Shown here piece after piece: positions 55,405-64,000 of a stretch of 64,000 nt of DNA. Numbering within the stretch: the stretch's first letter is position 1; each line of letters starts with the position of its first letter. The notes below the pieces were generated by a model. The model saw nothing but the letters and a program-made list of their open reading frames with translations. It searched no databases and was not told where the DNA came from. Origin of the DNA: Streptomyces sp. AJS327 (GTDB lineage Bacteria; Actinomycetota; Actinomycetes; Streptomycetales; Streptomycetaceae); NCBI RefSeq assembly GCF_013450295.1, contig NZ_SKBR01000002.1, positions 62,001 to 126,000 of the forward strand. Direction: 5' to 3'. The translations under genes were made by a program, and so were the position numbers.

Positions 55405-56382
55405 ATGACTGCCGCTGATTCCCCGTCCCAGGAGACGCCAGCCGCGGAGCCGTTCCCCACCCCGGCGGCCGACGGGCCGTCGGCCCGCGCGCAGTTCCCG
55501 TCCCCGTCCCGCCCGTCCCAGCCGTCGCCGTCTTCCGCGTATTCCGCGACCGCGCACCCGGAGCCGGTGGCGGAGAACAACCACGAGACCGGCGCCGCCA
55601 ACGTCCCCCGCTCCGCCCCGGACGCCGCCGTCGGCGACGAACCGCCGCGCGGTGCGGGCGGCCAGGCACCGCGTCCCGGATCGCGGTTCCCCGCCGCGGC
55701 CTCGGCGGCCTCCGCCGCTTCCTCGGCCGCCGCCTCCGCCGCCCAGGTGCTCAAGCCCCGACTGCGGGGCTGGCTGCACGCGGGGATGTTCCCCGCGGTC
55801 CTGGTGTCCGGGATCTTCCTCACCGCGCTCGCTGGGAGCACGCGCGGCCGACTGGCCTGCGCGATCTACACGCTCACCGCCTGCCTGCTGTTCGGCGTCA
55901 GCGCGCTCTACCACCGCGGGGACTGGAGCCCGCGCGCCACCGCCGTCCTGCGGCGGCTGGACCACGCCAACATCTTCCTGATCATCGCGGGCACCTACAC
56001 GCCGCTGACCATACTGCTGCTCCCGGACGGCCGTCGGGACCTGCTGCTCTGGGGGATCTGGGCCGCCGCCGCGCTGGGCATCGCCTTCCGGGTGTTCTGG
56101 GTCGGCGCCCCCCGCTGGCTCTACACCCCGTGCTACGTCGCCATGGGGTGGGCCGCCGTCTTCTTCCTGCCGGACTTCCTCCAGGCGGGCGGCATCGCGG
56201 TGCTGGTCTGCGTGATCGTCGGAGGGCTGCTCTACAGCCTCGGCGGGCTGGTCTACGGCATCAAGCGGCCGAACCCGTCACCGCGCTGGTTCGGCTTCCA
56301 CGAGGTGTTCCACTCCTTCACGCTGGCCGCCTTCGTCGTGCACTACGTGGGCATCTCGCTCGTCGCCTACCAGCACAGCTAG
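55405..56382 (+). CDS. PAQR/hemolysin III family membrane protein
   Basis: A 325-residue protein. The first 115 residues are a disordered Pro/Ala/Ser-rich cytosolic extension that most bacterial members (about 210-220 residues) lack. Seven hydrophobic segments follow. The zinc-site motifs are SALYHRGDWS (about residue 170), the DHANIF segment (about 192) and the C-terminal GFHEVFHSFTLAAFVVHY (about 300). Family members are putative membrane hydrolases; the hemolysin name comes from one Bacillus protein and may not describe this one. It is divergent from pckG. Confidence 0.93.
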   Translation: MTAADSPSQETPAAEPFPTPAADGPSARAQFPSPSRPSQPSPSSAYSATAHPEPVAENNHETGAANVPRSAPDAAVGDEPPRGAGGQAPRPGSRFPAAASAASAASSAAASAAQVLKPRLRGWLHAGMFPAVLVSGIFLTALAGSTRGRLACAIYTLTACLLFGVSALYHRGDWSPRATAVLRRLDHANIFLIIAGTYTPLTILLLPDGRRDLLLWGIWAAAALGIAFRVFWVGAPRWLYTPCYVAMGWAAVFFLPDFLQAGGIAVLVCVIVGGLLYSLGGLVYGIKRPNPSPRWFGFHEVFHSFTLAAFVVHYVGISLVAYQHS

Positions 56383-56432
56383 CGAACCAGCCCAGCTGGC
56401 GGCCAGTCCGGCCGTCCGGCGGGTGGCCCGGC

Positions 56433-58043
56433 TCAGCGGAGCGGGGTCCGGCGCACGGAGCGGCCCGCGAGGACGTCGGTGCGCCGCCCGTCCTCGACGA
56501 CCGGGCGCCCGTCGACCAGGACGTGCGGGATGCCGACCGGCGGGGTGCGCGGGCGGTCGAAGGTGGAACCGGCGGCCACCGTGTCCGGATCGAAGAGCAC
56601 CAGGTCGGCGCGGTATCCCGGGCGGACCAGGCCCCGGTCGGGCAGCCGCAGCCGGGCCGCCGGGCGCGAGGTCAGGTGCGCCACGCACTCCTCCAGCGAG
56701 AGCACCCCCAACTCCCGTACGTAGTGGCCCAGGTAGTGCGGGAAGGTGCCGTGGGCGCGGGGGTGCGGCTTGTCGCCCTGGAGGATGCCGTCGCTGCCAC
56801 CGGTGTGCACCCGGTGCCGCATGATCCGCCGGACGTTCTCCTCGTGGCCGACGTGCTGGAGGATCGTGGGGCCGAGCCGGTCCTCGACGAGCAGCCGGAC
56901 CGCGGTGTCGAACGGTGCCTCGCCGCGCTCCCGGGCCGACCGCGCGACGGTGTGGCCGACGTACCCCGCCAGTTCGGGGCGGGTCACCCCGGAGATCTCG
57001 ATGGTGTCCCAGTCGATCGGTACCCCGTGGCAGCCGTCGGCGCCCTCCACCTCCATGACGTGCCGGACGCGGGCCGCCGTCGACGGGTCCCGCAGCCGCG
57101 CCAGGGTCGCCTCCGGCCCACCCTCGCTCGCCCAGCTGGGCAGCATCGCCACGAGCGTCGTACAGCCCGGGGTGTAGGGGTAGGTGTCCAGCGTGATGTC
57201 CGCTCCGCCGTCCAGCGCGCGGTCCAGCAGCGCCAGCAGCTCGGGCGCCCGCCCCTCGTTGACGCCGAAGTTCATGGTGGCGTGCGCGAGATGCAGGGCG
57301 CAGCCCGCCTCCCGGGCCAGCCCGACCATCTCCTCGTACGCCTCCAGGGCGCCCGCGCCGTACGAGCGGTGGTGCGGGCAGTAGTAGCCGCCGTACGCGG
57401 CCACCGTGCGGCACAGCTCGGTCAGTTCCGCGTCCGAGGCGTACATGCCCGGGGTGTAGGTCAGCCCGGACGACATGCCCACGGCGCCCTGCTCCAGCCC
57501 CTCCGCGACCAGTTCGCGCATCCGGCGCAGCTCGCCGGCGGTCGCGGGACGGTCCTCCCAGCCGACCGCCAGCATCCGCACGGTGCCCTGCGGGACCAGG
57601 TAGGCCGCGTTCACCGCGGTGCCCTGCCGGTCGATCCGGTCCAGGTACTCGCCGACGGTGCGCCAGTCGAAGTCCAGCGAGGTGTCGCCGGGGCCGCCGC
57701 CGTTCCAGCCGGTGATGGCCCCGCGCACCTCGTCGAGCGTGCGGTCGTCGACCGGCGCGTAGGACAGCCCGTCCTGGCCGACGACCTCCAGGGTGACGCC
57801 CTGGGCCGCCTTGGCCGAGTGGTCAGGATCGCGCAGCAGCGCCAGATCGCTGTGCGCGTGCATGTCGACGAAGCCGGGGGAGAGGACCAGCCCGTCGGCC
57901 TCCAGCACCCGCCGACCGCCGGGGCGCGGCTCGCCCTCGCGGACGATCGTGGCGATCCGGCCGTCCTCGATCCCCACGTCGGCGCGGTAGGCGGGCGCCC
58001 CGCCGCCGTCCACGACACGTGCGTCCCTGATGACCAGTTCCAT
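56433..58043 (-). CDS. N-acyl-D-amino-acid deacylase
   Basis: A 536-residue amidohydrolase that frees D-amino acids from N-acyl forms. ATG 58043 (MELVIRDARVVDG) follows GAGGAG. Metal motifs: GFVDMHAHSDLAL (about residues 60-72), CPHHRSYG and LHLAHATMN (about 225-260), TLDTYPYTPG (about 290) and GGSDGILQGDKPHPR (about 405-419). It follows the PLP deaminase gene on the same strand by 76 nt. The pair would act in sequence: deacylation here, then deamination of the D-amino acid. Confidence 0.94.
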   Translation of the reverse strand: MELVIRDARVVDGGGAPAYRADVGIEDGRIATIVREGEPRPGGRRVLEADGLVLSPGFVDMHAHSDLALLRDPDHSAKAAQGVTLEVVGQDGLSYAPVDDRTLDEVRGAITGWNGGGPGDTSLDFDWRTVGEYLDRIDRQGTAVNAAYLVPQGTVRMLAVGWEDRPATAGELRRMRELVAEGLEQGAVGMSSGLTYTPGMYASDAELTELCRTVAAYGGYYCPHHRSYGAGALEAYEEMVGLAREAGCALHLAHATMNFGVNEGRAPELLALLDRALDGGADITLDTYPYTPGCTTLVAMLPSWASEGGPEATLARLRDPSTAARVRHVMEVEGADGCHGVPIDWDTIEISGVTRPELAGYVGHTVARSARERGEAPFDTAVRLLVEDRLGPTILQHVGHEENVRRIMRHRVHTGGSDGILQGDKPHPRAHGTFPHYLGHYVRELGVLSLEECVAHLTSRPAARLRLPDRGLVRPGYRADLVLFDPDTVAAGSTFDRPRTPPVGIPHVLVDGRPVVEDGRRTDVLAGRSVRRTPLR

Positions 58044-58119
58044 ACCGGCTCCTCGGTCTCGGCCGACGACGGTCCGGCGCGGTACCGCCCGCGCCCGGTG
58101 CCGCGCGCTCGCTGACGGG

Positions 58120-59436
58120 TCAGAAGAAGGTGCGGACGAACTCGACGACGGTGCCGTCCCCCTCGACCACCGGCACACAGCCCCACCGGTCGAAGATCGT
58201 GCACGGGTGTGACATCCCGAGACCCACCCAGTCCCCGACCTCCGGCGGCTCCGCCGCCGCGTCCACCCGCAGCCAGGTGTGCTGGTCGGAGAGGCCGGTG
58301 ACGGTCAGCCCACGCGCCGGGCGCTGACCGCCGTCCCGGGCGGAGCGCACCGTGTGCGGCTCGGGCAGCCGCAGGTCGTGGGCGGCGTCCCGCTTGCCCG
58401 CGTTGAGGAACGCCTGCCCGGGCTCCGGCCGGGAGACGACCTGGGCCCAGAGCGTGAACGCGGAGCGCAGCCCGCCCTCTTCGGGGATCCGGCGGAAGGG
58501 CGTCACGTCCCGGTAGTGGCCGTCGTCGTGGGAGACGTACGCACCGGAGCGAAGCAGCTTCAGCACCGGCCGGGACAGGGCGGGCAGCGCGTCGAAGACC
58601 TCCGCCACCGCGTCGAACCAGGCGCTGCCGCCCGCGCTCAGCACGATCCCGTCCAGCTCCGCGAAGTGCCCCGCCGCGTCCAACGTGCCCACCAGCGCCG
58701 TGAGTTCGCGCAGCCAGCCGGTGACCGTCGCGGGCGTGGCCTCCGGCACCTCGCCCTCGTACCCGGCGACCCCGGCGAGCCGCAGGGTCCCGGTGCCCGC
58801 CACCGCCTCCGCGAGCGCGACGCACTCGCGGAACGGCGCCCGCGACCGCACTCCGGTGCGCGCCCCCGCGCCCGCGCCCAGCTCGATGACGACCTCCACC
58901 GGCCGTGGCGTCGCCCCGGGCCCGGGCGCGCGCGGGGCGGCGCGCAGTGCCTCGTCCATCAGTGCGACGCCCTCGGCCGAGTCGACGTAGCAGAGGAACC
59001 GGAAGGCGGGGTCCCGGTCCAGCTCGGCGGCGACCCAGTGGAGCGCCGCCGGGTCCACCAGCTCGTTCGCGAGGAAGATCCGCTCCACCCCGAAGGCCCG
59101 CGCCACCCGCGCCTGGTGCGGCACCGCGAGCGTGATCCCCCAGGCGCCGTGCTCCAGTTGGCGTTCGAAGAGCCGGGGGGCCATGGACGTCTTGCCGTGC
59201 GGGGCGAAGGCCAGCCCGTGCCGCCGTGCGTACCGCTCCAGCAGCGCCAGGTTGTGCGCCAGGTGGTCCTCGGACAGCGCGAGCACCGGGGTGGTGAAGC
59301 CGCCGGTGAACAGGGAGCGGCGCTCGGCGGCGAGCTGACCCAGCGTGCGGCCCTCGGCGTCCGGGGGGAGGCCCTTGAAGCGGTGGTCGACGCGTTCGTC
59401 GGCGAGGCGGGCGACGGGGGTGTCGGCGGGGGCCAT
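58120..59436 (-). CDS. PLP-dependent D-amino-acid deaminase / D-threonine-aldolase-like
   Basis: A 438-residue fold-type III PLP enzyme. ATG 59436 (MAPADTPVARL) follows GGAG. The PLP Lys is in LAFAPHGKTSMAP (about residue 81). The C-terminal domain is the D-serine-dehydratase-like type, with a zinc site in SHPCTIFDRWG (His and Cys near residue 414). Relatives deaminate D-serine or other D-amino acids, or cleave D-threonine. The neighbouring RidA, which removes reactive imine or enamine intermediates, favours a deaminase. First gene of the leftward operon. Confidence 0.9.
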   Translation of the reverse strand: MAPADTPVARLADERVDHRFKGLPPDAEGRTLGQLAAERRSLFTGGFTTPVLALSEDHLAHNLALLERYARRHGLAFAPHGKTSMAPRLFERQLEHGAWGITLAVPHQARVARAFGVERIFLANELVDPAALHWVAAELDRDPAFRFLCYVDSAEGVALMDEALRAAPRAPGPGATPRPVEVVIELGAGAGARTGVRSRAPFRECVALAEAVAGTGTLRLAGVAGYEGEVPEATPATVTGWLRELTALVGTLDAAGHFAELDGIVLSAGGSAWFDAVAEVFDALPALSRPVLKLLRSGAYVSHDDGHYRDVTPFRRIPEEGGLRSAFTLWAQVVSRPEPGQAFLNAGKRDAAHDLRLPEPHTVRSARDGGQRPARGLTVTGLSDQHTWLRVDAAAEPPEVGDWVGLGMSHPCTIFDRWGCVPVVEGDGTVVEFVRTFF

Positions 59437-59689
59437 GGCGACTCCGTAGCGATGAAGTTGCAAAGTATGCAATGCACATTGCGCATAACGCTTGACGCTG
59501 TCTAGCATCCCGCTGAGCACCGGGTCAATGTGCGGACCCGCCCCGATCCCCGCCACGACGGGGCGCGGACGTCATCGACGGCGGTACTGACGGCGGGCAC
59601 CGGAGGCAGGCCAACGACGGGGCGCGGAGCGGGTGTTGGGGCCCGCTCGGCCGGGCGGCGCGGCGGCGGTGACGTGGACAGGAGGGGAC
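59437..59689. promoter_or_regulatory. Divergent control region of the D-amino-acid cluster
   Basis: A 253-bp region with an AT-rich core (59455-59510). GCAATG-CA-CATTGC (59469-59482) is a 6+2+6 inverted repeat. TTGCGC (59479-59484) and TAGCAT (59503-59508), 18 nt apart, form a possible rightward promoter that overlaps the repeat. The IclR protein encoded at 60910 is the likely binder. Confidence 0.5.
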
Positions 59690-60913
59690 ATGAGGGGAGC
59701 GGTACCGGCCGTGGAGACCAGTCCGTACACCGATGCCGTCTGCCTGGGCGAGTCGCTGGTGACCTTCGTGCCGCACCGGGCGGGACCGCTCGCGGACGTG
59801 CCCTCCTTCGACCGGGCCATCGGCGGCGCCGAGTCCAACGTCGCCTGCGCGCTCGCGCGCGCCGGTCACCGCGTCCGCTGGGTCAGCCGGGTCGGCGCCG
59901 ACGGCTTCGGCGACCACCTGGTGCGCACCATCGCCGGGCACGGTGTCGACACCTCCGCCGTCGCCCGCGACGGCGCCCGGCCCACCGGGATCTACTTCCG
60001 CACCAGCGGAGAGCGGGCCACCACCGCGCCCGGGTGCCCACCGGGGGGCCCGCTTCCCGGCGGTCCACCTCCGGGTGATGGCACGGACGGGGCGGTCGCT
60101 CCGGACGGGCCGGTCGCGGAGGTCGTGTACTACCGCGCGGGCTCGGCGGCCTCCGCGATGTCCCCGGAGAACACCCCGGCGCCGACGGACTGCCGGGTAC
60201 TGCATCTCACCGGGATCACCGCGGCCCTCTCCGCCAGCTGTCTCGCGCTGCTCCGCCAGCTCACCGCCCCGCGCCCCGGCCGCCCGTGCGTCTCCTTCGA
60301 CGTCAACTACCGCCTGGGGCTGTGGCGCACGGCGCCGGAGGGCCCCGAGGTGCTGCTGGAGCTGGCCCGCGGCTGCGACCTGGTCTTCGTCGGAGAGGAC
60401 GAGGCCGCGGCGGCCTGGGGGGTGACCGGCGGACCCGCCGCGGTACGCGCCGCGCTGCCCGAACCCCGCGTGCTGATCGTCAAGCGGGGCGCCGCGGGCG
60501 CCACCGCGTTCACCAGGGAACCCGCCGACGGCGAGCCCCAGCCGGGCGCCACCGCACCGGAGCCCGGCGCCGCTCCCGGAGCGTCCGGCGGGCACCGCCC
60601 GGACACGGTGGTGAGCGTGGCCGCGCCGCGCGTCGACGTCGTCGCCTCCGTCGGCGCCGGGGACGCCTTCGCCGCCGGGTACCTCTCCGCGTCCCTGCGC
60701 GACCTGCCCACCCGGGACCGGCTCCGGCACGGCCACCTCACCGCCGCCGCCGCGCTCACCGTCCCCGGTGACCTCGCCGCGCCACCCGCCCGGGAGCACG
60801 CCGACCGGCTGGCCGCGCTGAGCGACGAGGCGTGGGAGACACTGCGACTCGGCCCCGGCTGGACGGCACCGGGCGACGAGCACCCCACGGACGCGGAGGT
60901 ACCCACCGCATGA
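59690..60913 (+). CDS. PfkB-family sugar kinase (KDG-kinase-like)
   Basis: A 407-residue kinase. ATG 59690 follows AGGAGG. It has the N-terminal GGAESNVACALARAG motif (about residues 42-56) and the C-terminal SVGAGDAFAAGYL with the catalytic Asp (about 325). Overall order resembles 2-keto-3-deoxygluconate kinase. It is about 80 residues longer than usual because of Pro/Gly-rich inserts near residues 120-145 and 280-305. The stop overlaps the IclR start (ATGA). Why a sugar kinase sits in a D-amino-acid cluster is not clear from sequence; it may link to gluconate-type import by the GntP protein. Confidence 0.9.
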   Translation: MRGAVPAVETSPYTDAVCLGESLVTFVPHRAGPLADVPSFDRAIGGAESNVACALARAGHRVRWVSRVGADGFGDHLVRTIAGHGVDTSAVARDGARPTGIYFRTSGERATTAPGCPPGGPLPGGPPPGDGTDGAVAPDGPVAEVVYYRAGSAASAMSPENTPAPTDCRVLHLTGITAALSASCLALLRQLTAPRPGRPCVSFDVNYRLGLWRTAPEGPEVLLELARGCDLVFVGEDEAAAAWGVTGGPAAVRAALPEPRVLIVKRGAAGATAFTREPADGEPQPGATAPEPGAAPGASGGHRPDTVVSVAAPRVDVVASVGAGDAFAAGYLSASLRDLPTRDRLRHGHLTAAAALTVPGDLAAPPAREHADRLAALSDEAWETLRLGPGWTAPGDEHPTDAEVPTA

Positions 60914-61695
60914 GCCAGACCGTTGACCGCGCGCTGAGCATCCTGCCGCTGCTGGCCGAAGGCCCGGCCAGTCTGGAGCAGGTGGCGCGGCGGTTGGACG
61001 TGCACAAGTCAACGGCGCTGCGGCTGCTTCGCACCCTGCACGAACACGGCATCGTCCACCGTCAGCCGGACCACCGCTACCGGCTCGGCGCCCGGCTGTT
61101 CGCCCTCGCCCAGGAGGCGGTGGAGAACCTCGACGTACGGGAGATCGCCCACCCGCACCTGGCCGAGCTGAACGCGGCCTGCGGGCACACCGTGCACCTC
61201 GCCGTGCACGAGGAGAACGAGGTCCTGTACATCGACAAGTTCGAGAGCCGCTACCCGGTCCGGATGTACTCCCGGATCGGCAAGCCCGTCGCGATCACCG
61301 TCGCCGCCGTGGCCAAGCTGCTGCTGGCCGACCTCCCGGAGCCGGAGCGCCGCGCCCTCGCCGCCCGCCTCGACTACCCCCAGTACACGGCCCGTTCGAC
61401 GCCGAACGCCACCGCCTTCCTCGCCGAGCTGGCCACCGTGCGCGAACAGGGCTGGGCCACCGACCTCGGCGGGCACGAGGAGTCGATCAACTGTGTCGCC
61501 GCACCCATCCGGGGGACCGACGGCCGGACCATCGCGGCGATGTCGGTCTCCGCGCCGAACGTCGTGGTCTCCGCCGACGAACTCCTCACGCTGCTGCCCC
61601 GGGTGCGCCACACCGCCGAGGCCATCAGCGCCGAGTACGCGGGCAGGCCCCGGCCCACGGAGGAGGAGCGCCCCGGCCCCGCCCGGACCCCCTGA
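60910..61695 (+). CDS. IclR family transcriptional regulator
   Basis: A 261-residue regulator starting at ATG 60910, coupled to the kinase stop. It has a winged helix (LEQVARRLDVHKSTALRLLRTLHEHGIV, about residues 20-47) and an effector domain (YIDKFESRYPVRMYSRIGKP and ESINCVAAPIRG). It likely controls the cluster through the inverted repeat at 59469-59482. A repetitive 249-nt gap follows before RidA. Confidence 0.94.
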   Translation: MSQTVDRALSILPLLAEGPASLEQVARRLDVHKSTALRLLRTLHEHGIVHRQPDHRYRLGARLFALAQEAVENLDVREIAHPHLAELNAACGHTVHLAVHEENEVLYIDKFESRYPVRMYSRIGKPVAITVAAVAKLLLADLPEPERRALAARLDYPQYTARSTPNATAFLAELATVREQGWATDLGGHEESINCVAAPIRGTDGRTIAAMSVSAPNVVVSADELLTLLPRVRHTAEAISAEYAGRPRPTEEERPGPARTP

Positions 61696-61944
61696 CCGAC
61701 CCGGCCTCCGGGTCCGGTCCCTGGTTCCGGCCCCTGGTGCGGGTCCCCGAGGCCGGTCTCCCGCCGGTCCCCGAGCCCGGTCCCCGAGGCCGGGTCCGCC
61801 GAGCCCGGTCCCGTACCGCTCCCGCCCGTCACACCCACCACCGGGGTCACCACCCCCGGATCACCACCGCCCCGCACGCCCCGGACCACCACCCCGCACA
61901 CGCCGGACCATCCGGACGACACGGAGAGAGAGCGAGCGACGCCG
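61696..61944. repeat. Degenerate CCGGTCCCCGAG-type repeat between IclR and RidA
   Basis: The gap is filled by imperfect copies of CCGGTCCCCGAG and GGCCGGTC (61703-61820), then by a CACCACC-rich part (61826-61910). There is no gene. Similar degenerate GC-rich repeats fill several other gaps in the window. Confidence 0.55.
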
Positions 61945-62358
61945 ATGACCGAGAAGCTGACCAAGACCGCGCTGACCCCCGCCACTCACACCACGCCCCC
62001 CGCGAGGTTCTCGCACGGGGTGAGGAAGGGCAACATCCTCCAGGTCGCCGGGCAGGTGGGCTTCGGGCCCGCCGCCGAGGGCCAGGCACCCACCCCCGTC
62101 GGCCCCGGGCTGCGCGAGCAGACCCTCCAGACGCTGGCCAACGTCGAGGCGATCCTGCGCGAGGGCGGTGCCTCCTGGGAGGACGTGATGATGCTGCGCG
62201 TCTACCTGACGGACACCGCCCACTTCCCCGAACTCAACGAGATCTACAACGAGTTCTTCGCCGGACTCCAGGAGGCCCCGGCCGCGCGTACCACCGTCTA
62301 CGTGGGTCTTCCGGCCGGACTGCTGGTGGAGATCGACGCGTTGGCGGTACTCGGCTGA
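61945..62358 (+). CDS. ridA: RidA family enamine/imine deaminase
   Basis: A 137-residue RidA/YjgF protein. The substrate-carboxylate Arg is in APAARTTVYVGLP (about residue 112), and the family C-terminus VEIDALAVL is present. It hydrolyses 2-aminoacrylate and related imines released by PLP deaminases, protecting other PLP enzymes. That matches the deaminase at 58120. The ribosome site is unclear; GGAGAG lies 19 nt upstream. Confidence 0.94.
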   Translation: MTEKLTKTALTPATHTTPPARFSHGVRKGNILQVAGQVGFGPAAEGQAPTPVGPGLREQTLQTLANVEAILREGGASWEDVMMLRVYLTDTAHFPELNEIYNEFFAGLQEAPAARTTVYVGLPAGLLVEIDALAVLG

Positions 62359-63105
62359 ACCGCCCCCGCCAGCCCCCGAATCCGCCCCCCGGTCCGCCAC
62401 CGGGCCCGTTCCCGATGCCGGGTCTCCGCCCCTCGCCGTGAACCCGTCCGGCCGTCCGACGAGCGCACGGCGAGGCGGGGTTCGGTCTGGGAGGGGCCAA
62501 CGGAGCGTGCCCGGGCGGTCTTTCGCCCCCGGGCGTTCTTCTCGGGCCCGCTCCCGGGATGTTCGTCCGGGGCGCTCGCTCGGGGTGTCGGCCGGGGCGC
62601 CCGTGCGGGAGTGTTCGCCCCTCGTCTCGTCCCCGCATCCGTTCCTGTTTCCGTCCCCGCCCCCTGCTCCGTCCCTGTTCCCGTTGCCGTTCCCGCTGCC
62701 GTCCGCGTTCCCGTTCCGGTGCTCCGGCTCTCCGTGGGACGTGACGGCGCCCGCCAACTGACCCTGGTATAGGGGGCGTTCACCTGGGCTCGGGTATTCC
62801 GGCCCCGCTGGCTGGTACGGATCGGGCCCCCGGTGGGTAGACACCGACGTACCGCGTGTCACACCGGTCCCGTCGGACCCGGGTGCGGAGTCCTCCGCGC
62901 CGCCCTCGGCCGTCCGGCCCGCACCGCTCGCGTACGAACCGGTCCGTAACGCCAACCGTCCCCGTACCGCGCCTCGTTCCGCATCCCGGTCCGCTTCCGA
63001 CTCCCGTTCCCGAAGACCGGCACCCTGCACCCAGCACCCTGCACGCGTTCGCATATCCGACCGAACTCCCGTCCACACACCCGGACATGGAAGCCAGAGG
63101 TCCCC
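62359..63105. other. Intergenic region between RidA and GntP permease
   Basis: A 747-bp stretch with no gene I can support. It contains hexamer-like TTCCCG/TTGCCG repeats (62640-62720), a doubled GCACCCTGCAC (63021-63045) and, close to the permease, GTTCG-N10-CGAAC (63047-63066), a possible operator. The permease may have its own promoter here. Confidence 0.5.
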
Positions 63106-64000
63106 ATGCTGCTGCTCGCCCAGACCGCCGAGGAGGAGGGGCCACCGCACACCGGTGGGCTGCTGCTCCTCATAGGTGGCACCCCAGGACTGCTGATCGT
63201 CGCGACGCTCGGCATCCTGCTGTTGCTGTACCTCATCATCACGGTCCGCCTCCAGCCGTTCGTCGCCCTGCTCGCCGTGTCGATCGCGGTGGGGCTGGCC
63301 GCGGGGCTCTCGGTGACCGAACTCTTCGGCACCGTGCAGAACTCGGATGTTCCCTCGCTCATCGAGGACGGCATGGGCGGCATCCTCGGCCATGTCGCCA
63401 TCGTGATCGGGCTGGGCACCATGCTCGGCGCCATCCTGGAGGTCTCCGGCGGGGCCGAGGTGCTCAGCCGCCGCTTGCTGGGCCTCTTCGGGGAGCGACG
63501 GGCGCCGCTGGCGATGGGGATGACCGGGCTGATCTTCGGTGTTCCGGTCTTCTTCGACGTCGGTATCTTCGTCCTCGCGCCGATCGTCTACGCCACCGCG
63601 AGGCGCAGCGGCAAGTCCATCCTGCTGTACTGCATGCCGCTGCTGGCCGGGCTCTCCATGACGCACGCCTTTCTGCCGCCGCACCCGGGGCCGGTCGCCG
63701 CGGCCGGGCTGTTCGAGGTCGACCTGGGCATGGTCATCCTGATGGGGCTGGTCTGCGGTACCCCGGCGGTGCTCGCCGCCTGGGCGTTCTCCGCCTGGAT
63801 CGGCCGGCGGATCTTCGTCGAGGTGCCGCAGGACATGGTCGAGGCGGCGGACGAGGCGCGGGCGGCGGTGGCGGCCGAACAGGCCGCGGCCGGGGTCAGG
63901 CCCTCGGAGAAGCCGGTGTCGCTGTTCACCGTGCTGGCCATCATCGGTACGCCGCTGGTGCTGATCCTGCTGGCCACCTTCTCCTCGGTCGCGCTGGACC
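63106..64000 (+). CDS. GntP/DsdX family permease, 5' part
   Basis: An open frame of 298 codons running off the right edge. ATG 63106 follows AGAGG. Hydrophobic segments begin at about residue 20 and at least seven are visible. GQ-type family features are seen: GGILGHVAIVIGLGTMLGAIL, MTGLIFGVPVFFDVGIFVLAPI and THAFLPPHPGPVAAA. GntP proteins carry gluconate; the DsdX branch carries D-serine. The D-amino-acid enzymes nearby favour a D-amino-acid substrate, while the KDG-kinase-like gene favours gluconate. The ending is not visible. Confidence 0.92.
   Translation, partial: MLLLAQTAEEEGPPHTGGLLLLIGGTPGLLIVATLGILLLLYLIITVRLQPFVALLAVSIAVGLAAGLSVTELFGTVQNSDVPSLIEDGMGGILGHVAIVIGLGTMLGAILEVSGGAEVLSRRLLGLFGERRAPLAMGMTGLIFGVPVFFDVGIFVLAPIVYATARRSGKSILLYCMPLLAGLSMTHAFLPPHPGPVAAAGLFEVDLGMVILMGLVCGTPAVLAAWAFSAWIGRRIFVEVPQDMVEAADEARAAVAAEQAAAGVRPSEKPVSLFTVLAIIGTPLVLILLATFSSVALD

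Noticed and set aside
1..64000. tRNA, rRNA, CRISPR array or insertion sequence
   Set aside because: No cloverleaf-like sequence, rRNA-like stretch, regularly spaced repeat array or transposase motif was recognised by eye. A dedicated search could still find a small RNA.

Overview
The window looks like a chromosome segment from a high-GC actinomycete, most likely Streptomyces. Coding sequence is very GC-rich with G/C third positions, GTG starts are common, neighbouring genes are often joined by ATGA/GTGA overlaps, and a terminal type I modular polyketide synthase sits beside ordinary Streptomyces metabolism (GTP-dependent PEP carboxykinase, TerC, PucR and IclR regulators). No rRNA, tRNA, CRISPR array, insertion sequence or phage gene was seen.

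Region 1 (1-17487): the end of a modular PKS cluster. The left-edge gene supplies AT(malonyl)-DH-ER-KR-ACP plus a C-terminal docking domain. The next gene (5260-16059) carries KS-AT-KR(dead)-ACP and KS-AT-DH-KR-ACP-TE, so it is the terminal synthase. Read by collinearity, the released end is a 2,4-dimethyl-5-oxo-2-enoyl unit with saturated C6-C7. A convergent FAD monooxygenase is a candidate tailoring enzyme. Parts of the PKS have strongly G/T-rich codon use and a nearly identical duplicated linker.

Region 2 (17488-25429): a TerC membrane protein, then a PucR-type regulator divergent from a four-gene operon (flavin monooxygenase, SDR, GPH-type transporter, YhhN/TMEM86 membrane protein).

Region 3 (25430-35776, all minus strand): an eight-gene sugar or sugar-acid operon: ThDP enzyme, aldehyde dehydrogenase, IlvD/Edd dehydratase, IclR regulator, ABC solute-binding protein, two permeases and a Gfo/Idh oxidoreductase. 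No 2-keto-3-deoxy-acid aldolase is present. The ThDP enzyme plus aldehyde dehydrogenase suggests decarboxylation followed by oxidation. A promoter with twin GTTG-N9-CAAC sites precedes it.

Region 4 (36519-47324): a Uma2-like remnant, then a PTS regulon that carries its own general components: DeoR regulator, HPr, Enzyme I and a SIS protein leftward; AgaS-like SIS protein, NagA-like deacetylase, PfkB kinase, class II aldolase, EIIA, EIIB and an ascorbate-type (UlaA-like) EIIC rightward. The enzymes resemble an N-acetylgalactosamine route, which does not match the family of the permease. This is the best candidate for an undescribed system.

Region 5 (47325-56382): housekeeping genes: YyaL/DUF255 thioredoxin-fold protein, TetR regulator, alanine-type aminotransferase, a small hypothetical protein behind a Fur-family-like box, PEP carboxykinase and a PAQR/hemolysin III protein.

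Region 6 (56433-64000): a D-amino-acid utilisation cluster: N-acyl-D-amino-acid deacylase and PLP D-amino-acid deaminase leftward; PfkB (KDG-kinase-like) kinase, IclR regulator, RidA and a GntP/DsdX-type permease (cut by the right edge) rightward.
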